A stretch of 56,666 nucleotides of DNA from CAZNPU01 sp964575335. GTDB lineage: Bacteria > Planctomycetota > Phycisphaerae > Phycisphaerales > SM1A02. Numbering within the stretch: position 1 is the first letter of the stretch; each line of letters begins with the position of its first letter. The DNA lies in NCBI GenBank assembly GCA_964575335.1, contig CAZNPU010000023.1:1-56666 (forward strand), given 5' to 3'. The position numbers and the translations under genes are program-made. A model generated the notes under the pieces. The model searched no databases. It was not told the origin of the DNA and saw only the letters and a program-made list of their open reading frames with translations. Positions 9,135 through 18,298 of this stretch are shown here, one piece after another.

Positions 9135-9473
9135 ATCTTTGTTGCCGGCTTGCGCCGACCTCAACAGAATGTAGCCGACCAGAGGCTTGCAATTGCATGT
9201 GGCGGATATGAGAATGATTTTGCCGGCCGTGCTCTGGGGCGGCTGATGAACGGAGGGGCTTCTCACCATGCTGCTGATCCGGAACACGTTCGCACTGCAA
9301 CTATGTGCATGTGTGCGACGACGCTGGCGGTGTATTTGTGCTTTACAGTGCTGTCGCCGGCTACTGACCGGAGCACGTCCTCTTCGGACTGGTTTTCCTC
9401 TTAATTAAGGGCTGATCCAGTCGCTCAGACCTTGCAAACGTTATCAACTCAAACGTCAGCGGGAGAACACCCA

Positions 9474-9545
9474 ATGAATGAAACACAAACTCAGCAGCGC
9501 CTTGTGATTCCGGCGGATGCAATGAGCGGGAAGATTGGCTGCTGA
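9474..9545 (+). CDS. 23-residue micro-ORF, doubtful
   Basis: ATG at 9474 is preceded by GGGAG (9461-9465) eight bases away. The frame encodes MNETQTQQRLVIPADAMSGK and three more residues, then stops 55 bases before the next gene. It could be a leader peptide of that gene or simply chance. There is no homology to invoke. Confidence 0.25.
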   Translation: MNETQTQQRLVIPADAMSGKIGC

Positions 9546-9600
9546 GCTTCCTCGGATCAATCAATCACTTCCATTGGCAACTGATTCGAACTGGTGAAAG

Positions 9601-10251
9601 ATGATGCTCGACGCAACTGCACTTTTGCTGTTTACATTTATCGCAGTCGGGATCGGCAGCTTCACGTCCAACATGGAAGGCGTAAACATGTTGGGATTCA
9701 CGACACCGCTCCACAACGTCTGTCAAAATGCCAGTGAGGTCGATGTCATCTTTCGCCCTGATCCTGCCGCTGTAGAAACGCGCGCTGATTGGAGCGAAAT
9801 CTGGGGCGAGGAGATCGTCATGCCAAACGTTCCGATCATCCGCACTGCGTCTCAAAAAGAGCTGCACCGCCAGGCGCTGCTCTCATCGCTGCACGTAACG
9901 GGCGTTCGCCTGGGCGCGCAGCACGGCCGGAGAATCACGTCTCCAAGTTTGGATTGCTTTCCCGTCCAAGCGCTGCCCGTGCCACTGCGCTACCAGGTTT
10001 TCATCCGCGCAGGCGAGTTCGAACATGAATTTGGCACGTTGATGGTCGACAATGGGCGGCTCACCAAAACAAGTCTTCGCCAACCTGTGCTTGGGTTTCC
10101 CGAGGATGCGACCACTGCCGACGTCATCCTCCGACCGTATCGGGACGGCATCGACCCGGAAACGTGGAAGCGTCATGGATATTGGGACGAGGAGATTGTC
10201 TTCCGAAACGTGCCGGTGATCCGTCCATCGCTGGCGAACGCATCCGAATAA
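9601..10251 (+). CDS. Hypothetical protein with an internal duplication
   Basis: Not recognised. Two adjacent ATGs (9601 and 9604) are possible starts, with GGTGAAAG just upstream. A short hydrophobic N-terminus (TALLLFTFIAVGIGSF) may be a signal anchor. The body carries two related units of about 45 residues: one around residues 40-80 (ASEVDVIFRPDP, then GEEIVMPNVPIIR) and one around 175-212 (ATTADVILRPYR, then DEEIVFRNVPVIR). Each is preceded by an LGF motif. The spacer between them (about residues 85-160) differs. This suggests an exported repeat protein, perhaps surface-exposed; function is unknown. Confidence 0.65.
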   Translation: MMLDATALLLFTFIAVGIGSFTSNMEGVNMLGFTTPLHNVCQNASEVDVIFRPDPAAVETRADWSEIWGEEIVMPNVPIIRTASQKELHRQALLSSLHVTGVRLGAQHGRRITSPSLDCFPVQALPVPLRYQVFIRAGEFEHEFGTLMVDNGRLTKTSLRQPVLGFPEDATTADVILRPYRDGIDPETWKRHGYWDEEIVFRNVPVIRPSLANASE

Positions 10252-10509
10252 ACCGCCTTGGCGCCTCCGCCTCTCATCCTGGCAAACGGCAAAGCGTCGC
10301 TTGTACCTGCTCTGCTGATCACTGCTGATGTCGCCGACGATCAACAGCAGTCATCGCAGTGCAAAGGATTGCCGCAATACAGCCCATGACACAATTGTGA
10401 TCTGTTCAGCAGCGTATGGCAGCGCAATTGCGTTGACCTTTGGCGGAATTGGGTCATAGCCGTATTCCACGTACCTGCCGCTTCGTTAGCCTTGTATAGC
10501 GAGGTGCAT

Positions 10510-10656
10510 ATGAATGCCACTGCGCTGCACGCACTGATGATTCATAATTGCGCCTATACCACGCTTCTGCTCCTGCTTGCATTGGGCGGATGCGCGATGC
10601 GTGACGAACCGCCGACCGCTGTCCCCGATGTTGCCGTCCCGTCCTCGCGTCCATAA
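10510..10656 (+). CDS. 48-residue small lipoprotein
   Basis: GAGG (10501-10504) lies five bases before the ATG. The product has a short polar start, a hydrophobic core (TTLLLLLALGGC) with a good lipobox (LGGC, Cys at about residue 27) and a Pro-rich mature tail of only about 20 residues. Such small entericidin-like lipoproteins are often missed. It ends 77 bases before the convergent AIM24-family gene. Role unknown. Confidence 0.6.
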   Translation: MNATALHALMIHNCAYTTLLLLLALGGCAMRDEPPTAVPDVAVPSSRP

Positions 10657-10733
10657 TCAGCAACGAAGCGGCGATCAAATGCAGCTCAGTTCTTCTGCGT
10701 CATGCTTCGAAAAAATTCCCGTCCTCATTCTCA

Positions 10734-11531
10734 TCATGACCCATCCACCATGCGGAACAAACCGCCGAGGACGGAGCCTTCGCCGACATCCTTACCGCCG
10801 GCCTGCGGAGCCGCAGCGTAGACGCGGTCAGCCAGGCGGCTGAAGGGCAGGGTCTGGAGCCAGACATGGCCCGGACCACGCAGCACGGCGTAGAACAGGC
10901 CTTCGCCGCCGAAGAGCTTATTCTTGATGCCTTTGACCCATTGGATGTCGTAATCGACAGTCCGTTCGAAGGCAACGAGACAGCCGGTATCGACGCGCAG
11001 TGTCTGGCCGTGCTCAAGCCGGCGCTTGACGATTGAGCCTCCAGCGTGGAGGAACGCCAAGCCCCGGCCGGTGCTGGAGCTGATGCGCTGAAGGATGAAG
11101 CCTTCGCCGCCGAAGAAACCGACGCCGAGCCTGCGCTGGAACGCGATATCAACATCGATGCCACGTGCGCCGCAGAGAAACGCATCCTTCTGACAGATGA
11201 TCTCCCCGCCGTGATCGGCAAGCTCGATGGGGATGACGTGGCCAGGGTACGGCGCGGCAAAGGCAATGTCGCGCCGCTGCCGGCCTTCGTTGGCGAACAC
11301 CGTGATGAAGAAGCTTTCACCGGTGAGCATGCGCTTGCCAGCCTTGAACAGCGTGCCCAACAGCCCGCCGTTGTCTTTGGTCATCGATAGCGATGTGGCC
11401 ATCTCGATGTCGTCTTCCATGTACATCATGGCGCCGGCTTCGGCCACGACCGCTTCCTGCGGATCCAGCGTAATCACCACCGCCTGAAGGTCATCGCCGA
11501 TGATTTCATAGTCAACAACATCAACTGCCAT
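10734..11531 (-). CDS. AIM24 / TIGR00266 family protein
   Basis: The start at 11531 has AAGGAG (11540-11545) eight bases upstream; the frame is open further 5' but without a better site. The 265-residue product is a Gly-rich all-beta protein with the family features AEAGAMMYMEDDIEM near the N-terminus, AFAAPYPGHVIPIEL, FGGEGFILQ, and the C-terminal KLFGGEGLFYAVLRGPGHVW. The family forms trimeric beta-prism-like discs; bacterial members are poorly understood and eukaryotic AIM24 works in mitochondrial membrane organisation. The upstream gene on the same strand (a MacB-type permease) ends 286 bases away, so co-transcription is possible but not certain. Confidence 0.88.
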   Translation of the reverse strand: MAVDVVDYEIIGDDLQAVVITLDPQEAVVAEAGAMMYMEDDIEMATSLSMTKDNGGLLGTLFKAGKRMLTGESFFITVFANEGRQRRDIAFAAPYPGHVIPIELADHGGEIICQKDAFLCGARGIDVDIAFQRRLGVGFFGGEGFILQRISSSTGRGLAFLHAGGSIVKRRLEHGQTLRVDTGCLVAFERTVDYDIQWVKGIKNKLFGGEGLFYAVLRGPGHVWLQTLPFSRLADRVYAAAPQAGGKDVGEGSVLGGLFRMVDGS

Positions 11532-11817
11532 AGCGCGGGCTCCTTGTGCTTGGTGCGACAGCATGATACTTCGGCAGACGGATCGCCAAATTGCCGGGCG
11601 AGGGCGCGTCCCCCAATGCGATGATCCGGGAAGCTGAATTTCCATACTCTCCGAGCCGGGAGGAAGGCCGAGCGGCGCGGCCCAGGGGAACTTCCGCGCA
11701 GGGCAGATCGGATCGCCGCCGGGGCTCGATGCCAAATTCATTCGGAACGCCATGCGAGGCCCGACCGGCGCTGCGATCTGGCCTGGACTTTGAGGGGAAT
11801 CGCCACACTGTCAATCG

Positions 11818-13146
11818 TCAATCGTGCCGCAGGGCGACGATCGGATCCTGCCGGCTGGCGACCATGGCGGGATAGATGCCGAAAACCAATCCGACAAATG
11901 CCGCCACCATGAACGAGACGATGATCGACCACAGCGTGATGACGGTGTCGAACTTCGCCTGCCCGTCCACAAGGCCGCGGAACAGGGGAAGCTCCAGCAG
12001 ATACGGCAGGCCCCGGCTGATAAAGATGGAAAAGCCCACGCCGGTCAGAATGCCCAGCACGCCGCCCACGGCTGAAAGCGTGCCGGTTTCAACGAGAAAC
12101 TGCAGCACGATGTGCTTTCGCGTCGCGCCGAGCGCGCGTCGAATGCCGATTTCGCGCGTGCGCTCGGTCACGCTGGCGAGCATGATGTTCATGATGCCGA
12201 TGCCGCCCACGAGCAGACTGATTGACGCAATGAACGTCAGCACGATGTTCCACATGCGTAACTGCTTTTTGGCGCTTTCCAGCAGTTCCCACGGCACGAT
12301 GATGGCAACATCCGACAGGTTCCGGTGCCCCGTCGCCATGATCTGCCGCACCAGCGCCGCATCGCGCAGCACGTCATCGGTGTGCCTGGAGGTGATGTAA
12401 ACCTCCGACAGCTCCACTTCTTCGTTCTGAAACGATCCCGCGACGCGACGTTGAATGAGATCGCCGAATTGCGACTCGGCGGTCGTCATGGGGATATGCA
12501 CGTCCATATTGAGATTGCGTCCGACCAGCGCCGAACCGCTGCCGCCCGCCAGACCCACCGGTCGAAGCACCCCCACCACGCTCATCGCCTGCTCGCCGAT
12601 GCGAAACACCTGCCCCAGGGGATCTTCCAGCGGGAAAAACTTCTGCGCCACTTCCGCCCCGATCACCGCAACAGGCAGGTTGGAATCAAGATCGGCCTGC
12701 GTGATGTATCGCCCGCGCTCAACGTGCAGATTGGCGACCCGCTGCAGCTCCGGCGTCACGCCGAATGCCTGGCTGGTGAGGCGTTTTTCGCGGTAAAGCA
12801 TCTCATCGCCCACCGCTTTCAGCGGCACAATGTGCGCCACGTGGTCCATATGCGTCTGAAGGCGGCGAAGGTCCACCCGGGTAATGCCATACCGCGCCAG
12901 AAACGAACGCTGCACCGCTCCCATCGAGGCTGATTCGGGCGGCTTTTGCGACCGCACAATGATGTTGGTGGCCCCGAGAGCCTGAATCTCGCGCAAGGCA
13001 GCCTGCTTGCTGCCCTCGCCGATCGACACCATCACGATGACCGACGCCACCCCCAGAATAATGCCGAGGCTGGTGAGAAAGCTGCGCAGCTTGTGCAGAC
13101 GCAGGTTGTTCAGGCCAAGGCGGATAATTTCAAACAGGAACGTCAT
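11818..13146 (-). CDS. MacB/FtsX-type ABC transporter permease
   Basis: Structure as in MacB-type permeases: an N-terminal membrane helix (residues about 20-45, LGIILGVASVIVMVSIGEG), a periplasmic core domain (about 50-285), and three C-terminal helices beginning with LLVGGIGIMNIMLASVTERTR, followed by EIGIRRALGA and ending in FGIYPAMVASRQDPIVALR. Such proteins pair with a LolD/MacB ATPase and couple cytosolic ATP hydrolysis to movement of substrates or lipoproteins in the periplasm. No ATPase gene is adjacent: upstream is a divergent small gene, downstream the AIM24 gene. The ATPase must therefore be encoded elsewhere. Confidence 0.92.
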   Translation of the reverse strand: MTFLFEIIRLGLNNLRLHKLRSFLTSLGIILGVASVIVMVSIGEGSKQAALREIQALGATNIIVRSQKPPESASMGAVQRSFLARYGITRVDLRRLQTHMDHVAHIVPLKAVGDEMLYREKRLTSQAFGVTPELQRVANLHVERGRYITQADLDSNLPVAVIGAEVAQKFFPLEDPLGQVFRIGEQAMSVVGVLRPVGLAGGSGSALVGRNLNMDVHIPMTTAESQFGDLIQRRVAGSFQNEEVELSEVYITSRHTDDVLRDAALVRQIMATGHRNLSDVAIIVPWELLESAKKQLRMWNIVLTFIASISLLVGGIGIMNIMLASVTERTREIGIRRALGATRKHIVLQFLVETGTLSAVGGVLGILTGVGFSIFISRGLPYLLELPLFRGLVDGQAKFDTVITLWSIIVSFMVAAFVGLVFGIYPAMVASRQDPIVALRHD

Positions 13147-13316
13147 ACGCGCGAGAAAGTACGTTTTTGGGCGATTCGGAATGATTCAAACAAAACGATT
13201 TGTGCTGACGTACCCCGCCACCATTGCCGGCAAATCGATAGGCTACAACAGCAACCAACAACAACATCATCATCGACGCAAATGCTCTCGATCCTATACC
13301 AGCAGGAGCCTTGCCG

Positions 13317-13613
13317 GTGGCACAAGTTGAGATTCTCTCTGAACGCGAGCACAACAGCGGGTGGAGCTTTGAAGCCCAGGTGCTTGATGACCAGGGAATC
13401 CTGCGCCGCCATCGCGTGAGCATGTCATGGGCGGACTACAACCTCTGGTCTGCTGCGGGCGCCGACAAGCCATCCCAGGTGGCTGAGGCGGCAGTGCTGT
13501 TTCTGGTCGACCGGATGGGAGCAGCGCACGTGCCCGAACGCTTCGACGTCTCAACGGCCCGACGCCGCTTTGCCGACGCCGATACGGAAATTCCAAAGTG
13601 GATACGGCCGTAA
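13317..13613 (+). CDS. Hypothetical 98-residue protein
   Basis: GTG at 13317 is preferred because AGGAG (13304-13308) is eight bases upstream; a TTG at 13311 would be only two bases from it. The product is soluble and basic-acidic mixed, with a beta-like first half (QVEILSEREHNSGWSFEAQV), a helix (VAEAAVLFLVDRMG) and a C-terminus FADADTEIPKWIRP. No signal peptide. No family recognised. It is divergent from the MacB-type permease and convergent with chorismate synthase. Confidence 0.68.
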   Translation: MAQVEILSEREHNSGWSFEAQVLDDQGILRRHRVSMSWADYNLWSAAGADKPSQVAEAAVLFLVDRMGAAHVPERFDVSTARRRFADADTEIPKWIRP

Positions 13614-13746
13614 CGCAACACAACGCACCATTCGCGCCCAATCACCCCCCTTGCCTCACACGCACGCTGCACCCAATGCCTCGTGCCTGACGCCTGCTTC
13701 TTTCCGCAACCACCTGCCCTGCCCAGCCAGCAACTGTTGTGCCCGC

Positions 13747-14967
13747 TTACGCTTCCGTTTGGTCGTGCTCACCGCCGCCTGAAGCATCTATCGGGGGCTC
13801 TAGCGGCAACTGCCGGGCCATTTCCATGAACGATTCATAATTGGCCTGCACCTCGTGCATGGAATCACCGCTGAATTTTTCGAGAAACGCCCGCGCAATC
13901 TCGAACGCCACGACGTTTTCCATCACCACGCTTGCTGCGGGCAACGCACAGACGTCGCTTCGCTCATATGCGCTGTGCTCAGCCTGCCTGGTATTGAGAT
14001 CGACACTGGGCATGCCGCGAAGCAGCGTGCTGATGGGTTTCATCGTGCCCCGCACCACCACAGGCATGCCGTTAGTCATGCCTCCTTCAATGCCGCCCGC
14101 GTTGTTCGTCGGCCGAATGAACCCCAAATGCGGCCTGGTGTTTTGCGCGCTGTCGTAGCGGATCGGATCGTGGACTTGCGATCCGGTGCGAAACGCGCAC
14201 TCTTTCCCCAAGCCGATCTCCACCGCCTTGAACGCCTGAATGCCCATGACCGCGCCGGCCAACCGTGCATCCAGCCGCGCATCCCAACTGACACATGAGC
14301 CGATTCCCGGGGGGCAGCCGAACACATGCACTTCCGCCAGACCGCCGACGGTGTCCTGATCGATCTTCGCCTGACGGATGTGCTCGCTGATGCGCTCGCT
14401 GACATCCGGATCAGGACAATACACCTCCGAGGCTTGCCGCATGGCGATCAGCGAATGCAGATCGTCTTCATGGATCGTGATATCCGTGACCGCATCGAGC
14501 AAGCCTCGCACAAAGCCGAAGGTTTCGATCTCAAATTCGCGCAGCAGGCATCGCGCCAGCGCTCCCGCAGCGGTGCGAGCCGCTGTTTCGCGCGCACTGG
14601 CGCGCTCCAGCGTGTCGCGGCAGTCGGTGGTGAGCCATTTGATCGAGCCGGCAAGATCAGCATGCCCCGGGCGCGGGCGATAGACCGGCGGGGTCTTTTC
14701 CAGATCGTCCAGCCGGCTGTCCCTGTTGGGGATCTGCATCACGATCGGCGCGCCGGTGGTTCGGCCGCGCCGCACGCCTGCAAGGAACGTCACCGCATCC
14801 TGTTCGATTCGCTGCCTCGCTCCCCGGCCGTAACCGCCCTGACGTCGGGCCAGTTCAGCGTTGATGAATTCAACATCGATCTCCAGACCGGCGGGCATGC
14901 CGGTCACAAGTGTCGTGAGCGCCGGTCCGTGCGATTCACCGGCGGTGTGATAGGTGAGGGTGGGCAT
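13747..14967 (-). CDS. aroC: Chorismate synthase
   Basis: A 406-residue protein with the family signatures GESHGPAL at the N-terminus, RRGRTTGAPIVMQIPNRDS, RPRPGHADLAG, RASARETAARTAAGALARC and NAGGIEGGMTNGMPVVVRG. The enzyme converts 5-enolpyruvylshikimate 3-phosphate to chorismate using reduced FMN, the last common step of aromatic synthesis. Length is slightly above the usual 360-390 because of a hydrophilic C-terminal tail after the PL(E)PP region. The start is ATG at 14967; no strong ribosome site is seen. It stands alone: the next gene on the same strand is a lipoprotein ending 89 bases upstream. Confidence 0.97.
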   Translation of the reverse strand: MPTLTYHTAGESHGPALTTLVTGMPAGLEIDVEFINAELARRQGGYGRGARQRIEQDAVTFLAGVRRGRTTGAPIVMQIPNRDSRLDDLEKTPPVYRPRPGHADLAGSIKWLTTDCRDTLERASARETAARTAAGALARCLLREFEIETFGFVRGLLDAVTDITIHEDDLHSLIAMRQASEVYCPDPDVSERISEHIRQAKIDQDTVGGLAEVHVFGCPPGIGSCVSWDARLDARLAGAVMGIQAFKAVEIGLGKECAFRTGSQVHDPIRYDSAQNTRPHLGFIRPTNNAGGIEGGMTNGMPVVVRGTMKPISTLLRGMPSVDLNTRQAEHSAYERSDVCALPAASVVMENVVAFEIARAFLEKFSGDSMHEVQANYESFMEMARQLPLEPPIDASGGGEHDQTEA

Positions 14968-15055
14968 GTGTGCATGGTATAGCCAATCAGCGCGTGTCCG
15001 AAAGAGTCTGCGATTGGACAGGACACCGGTTCAGGAAAGGCGATGCTGTTGACGG

Positions 15056-16075
15056 CTACTCCCGCAGCACACTGATTGCCGCGTCCAACTCCTGCCGCAA
15101 CATCGCCTGACGTCGAACAATCCCATCGATCCCTGCCACCAAAGGCTTGGCCTTGATGATACGGATGCCATCAAGGATCTGCTTCACTTTGTATTCAGCG
15201 TCGGGCAAATCACACACGGCTTCAATTTCACCAAACAGCCGCTCTATCTCGGCGATAAGGGGCGCCTTCTCGTTCTCAGCAATGGAGATGGACACCTCAG
15301 GCATAATCATGAGCGGCTCCGTACTGTGATTGATTGTGTTGCGAATGATGTCAAGCTCTCCATGCAACGCGGCGTGCAGGTCAAAGAGCGCACTGGTTGA
15401 TATCGCTTCAAGCTCACTGCAAATCTTCGCTTTGGCCTGCGAGTCCGTGAGGCGGTCGCGCCATTTCAGACTTGCATCCGCCGCCAGCCCAAGGCAGGAC
15501 TGTCCGACCATCTTGGAAATAAAAGTTGGCTCTTCGCCCACATGTTTTGCAATGCGAACGATCGCAGCCAGACGATCCGACGCGCCTCGCTGCCCAACAG
15601 GCGAACGAATATAGCGCTCTGCGTCATAGCGCAGCAATCGTGCGCAGCGGTGAAGCCAACTCAGGTGCGGCATCTCGGTGTTTTGCCCACGGCTGAAGTC
15701 GGTTTCGAAATCACAATATGGAATCAGCGATGCAGCGATGATCTCCTCGATGAGATCCTGCTGAGACACAAGGAATGCAACTTCGTCAGCGTCCGGCGCG
15801 GTGTCGTAATCCAGATATGCCAACGGATTGAGAAAGTCCTTGCCCATTCGCTCGCCGATTCGCCGGTAGGCGTCAGCAGCATTCGGCTTCGTGCTCGCCG
15901 GCCTTGCGAAAGAATTGGCTGATGATGATGCGAATTCCGCTCCACCTGAGTCAGGCGAATCATGCGACGGCGAATGTGCCCCGGAGTCGCCACAGCCAGG
16001 CATGAATACGGGCATGAGCAAAAGAAACGCCGCTGCCAATACGTGCATATGGCCAATGACTCTGCAGTTTCTCAC
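15056..16075 (-). CDS. Probable lipoprotein, helical, unknown function
   Basis: GTG at 16075 is chosen because GGAGGAGG lies six bases upstream (complement of 16082-16089); an ATG at 16093 would overlap that site. A hydrophobic segment (LAAAFLLLMPVFMPGC) precedes a Cys that could be lipidated. A Ser/Asp-rich linker follows. The mature part of about 290 residues is mainly helical with several scattered Cys. No domain recognised. The gene is divergent from hslU across 196 bases, which must contain both promoters. Exported and probably anchored to a membrane. Confidence 0.72.
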   Translation of the reverse strand: MRNCRVIGHMHVLAAAFLLLMPVFMPGCGDSGAHSPSHDSPDSGGAEFASSSANSFARPASTKPNAADAYRRIGERMGKDFLNPLAYLDYDTAPDADEVAFLVSQQDLIEEIIAASLIPYCDFETDFSRGQNTEMPHLSWLHRCARLLRYDAERYIRSPVGQRGASDRLAAIVRIAKHVGEEPTFISKMVGQSCLGLAADASLKWRDRLTDSQAKAKICSELEAISTSALFDLHAALHGELDIIRNTINHSTEPLMIMPEVSISIAENEKAPLIAEIERLFGEIEAVCDLPDAEYKVKQILDGIRIIKAKPLVAGIDGIVRRQAMLRQELDAAISVLRE

Positions 16076-16271
16076 AGCCAACCTCCTCCACATGTGCGTG
16101 GCCGCTCATGCTCAGCAGCAATCGTACTGGTTCCGGCCCCGCATTGCACGCGCATAATGTGTTGACACTGGGTTGAAAACCGCCAGCAAAGAGGCTATCC
16201 GCACGTCGGCATGCATGCACGCATGCGTTCGTCGCGCCCCGACGGCTGCAGTGATCTACGATACCGCTTCT

Positions 16272-17669
<1,398 letters not shown>

Positions 17670-17839
17670 GTGAGCGGATAAGTAAGTGAAGAAGTGAAAC
17701 GTGCGCAATGGATCGGCTGGCCATGTGGCCGACGCATCGCATCCTGCCCGCACATGGCGGCATCGGGCTTGCAGGTCCGATGGGCGGCATCAAAGCGATC
17801 GGGGCAGCAGCTTTTTGCTGTTTGTTCATCAAAGAACTT

Positions 17840-17867
17840 TTGACGCGCCCTGGTCTTGGGCGATAAT
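17840..17867 (+). promoter_or_regulatory. Sigma-70-type promoter of the RNA locus
   Basis: TTGACG (17840-17845) and GATAAT (17862-17867) are separated by 16 bases; each matches the consensus hexamer in five of six positions. This is the best vegetative promoter I see in the window, and it points into the RNA locus rather than a protein gene. Expected start is near 17874. Confidence 0.75.
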
Positions 17868-17877
17868 GCATTATCGC
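17860..17877. promoter_or_regulatory. 18-bp perfect palindrome over the -10 and start site
   Basis: GCGATAATGCATTATCGC reads identically on both strands. It covers the whole -10 box and the predicted start, the usual place for a repressor operator. It could also fold as DNA or RNA, but only its last bases would be transcribed. Confidence 0.65.
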
Positions 17878-18245
17878 GGTCAGCCGCCCGATCAAACCGG
17901 CAAGAAGCAATGCCGATGGGCGACGGATCGGCCCCGCGACGACCGTGAGTGAAGCAGATCGCCTCCTCTGGCCCACAGCGGTATACGCTGAGCGCCGACG
18001 ACACGGGCGCATGCAACTCTCGGGCGATGTGCCCTGCAGGACGCTGCAGGGGAAAGGAGCCTGGCGGCGGGTCTCACGCCCGTGACGGCTGGGAGAGTTC
18101 TTTCAGGAAGGAGGTGATCCAGTGCAATTTCAAAGTGACTGTTTCGGAGGGCTGCACCTTTAACCCCGTGCACCGACGGGACTGCACGGCGTGCAGCTCC
18201 TGACAGATATACGCCCGGCGATCGATCCCGATCGTCGGGCTTTTT
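17874..18245 (+). ncRNA. Candidate structured RNA of about 370 nt, class unknown
   Basis: The unit runs from a strong promoter to a strong terminator. Helices readable in the sequence are: a nested 5' hairpin (17874-17879 with 17934-17939, then CCGATC 17888-17893 with GATCGG 17926-17931, then 17898-17901 with 17912-17915); a long-range helix GATCGCCTCCT (17957-17967) with AGGAGGTGATC (18109-18119), one G-U pair; GGGCGCAT (18005-18012) with ATGTGCCC (18027-18034); TGCAG (18035-18039) with CTGCA (18044-18048), extendable to 8 bp; CGGGT (18068-18072) with GCCCG (18078-18082); and CTGCAC (18182-18187) with GTGCAG (18191-18196). AACTCTC, in the loop of the second helix, can pair with GAGAGTT (18093-18099), giving a pseudoknot. 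I could not match it to tmRNA, RNase P, SRP or 6S RNA signatures. It may be a trans-acting RNA or the leader of a tiny ORF. Confidence 0.6.
18108..18120 (+). promoter_or_regulatory. Maximal Shine-Dalgarno (16S 3'-tail complement) inside the RNA
   Basis: AAGGAGGTGATCC is the full complement of the universal 16S 3' end. Seven bases after its AAGGAGG core lies GTG (18122), which opens a 13-codon frame ending at 18163. The site is also one strand of the 11-bp helix with 17957-17967, so ribosome access would depend on folding. Confidence 0.6.
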
Positions 18246-18250
18246 CTTTT
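18213..18250 (+). terminator. Intrinsic terminator of the RNA locus
   Basis: GCCCGGCGATCG (18213-18224) pairs with CGATCGTCGGGC (18229-18240), 12 bp with one G-U pair and a 4-base loop, followed directly by TTTTTCTTTT. The T-run exists only on the plus strand, fixing the direction. Confidence 0.92.
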
Positions 18251-18298
18251 CCCTTTTCTCTTTGCCTTCTGAAAGCCAAAAGCAGACGTAATGAATAA

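Larger units (their letters stand above)
8925..9600. other. Gene-poor stretch with a weak terminator and a micro-ORF
   Basis: No convincing gene of normal size. It holds a weak terminator (9110-9134), a doubtful 46-codon frame from ATG 9268 preceded by GGAGGGG, and the 23-codon frame at 9474-9545. The rest shows nothing I can support. Confidence 0.5.
17670..18298. other. Protein-gene-free region holding an RNA transcription unit
   Basis: No protein gene is supported here. The stretch 17840-18250 contains promoter, palindrome, structured RNA and terminator as listed separately; 17670-17839 shows nothing clear. Confidence 0.7.

Noticed and set aside
18106..18122. Match to the end of 16S rRNA, suggesting an rRNA fragment
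   Set aside because: Only 15 bases around AAGGAGGTGATCC match, in the antisense sense; flanking bases do not match 16S, so this is a Shine-Dalgarno-like site, not rRNA.
17874..18245. Possible tmRNA, RNase P RNA or SRP RNA
   Set aside because: No tRNA-like T-arm, no GAGGAAAGTCCGG-type core and no GGAAGGAAGCAG loop could be found in the region.
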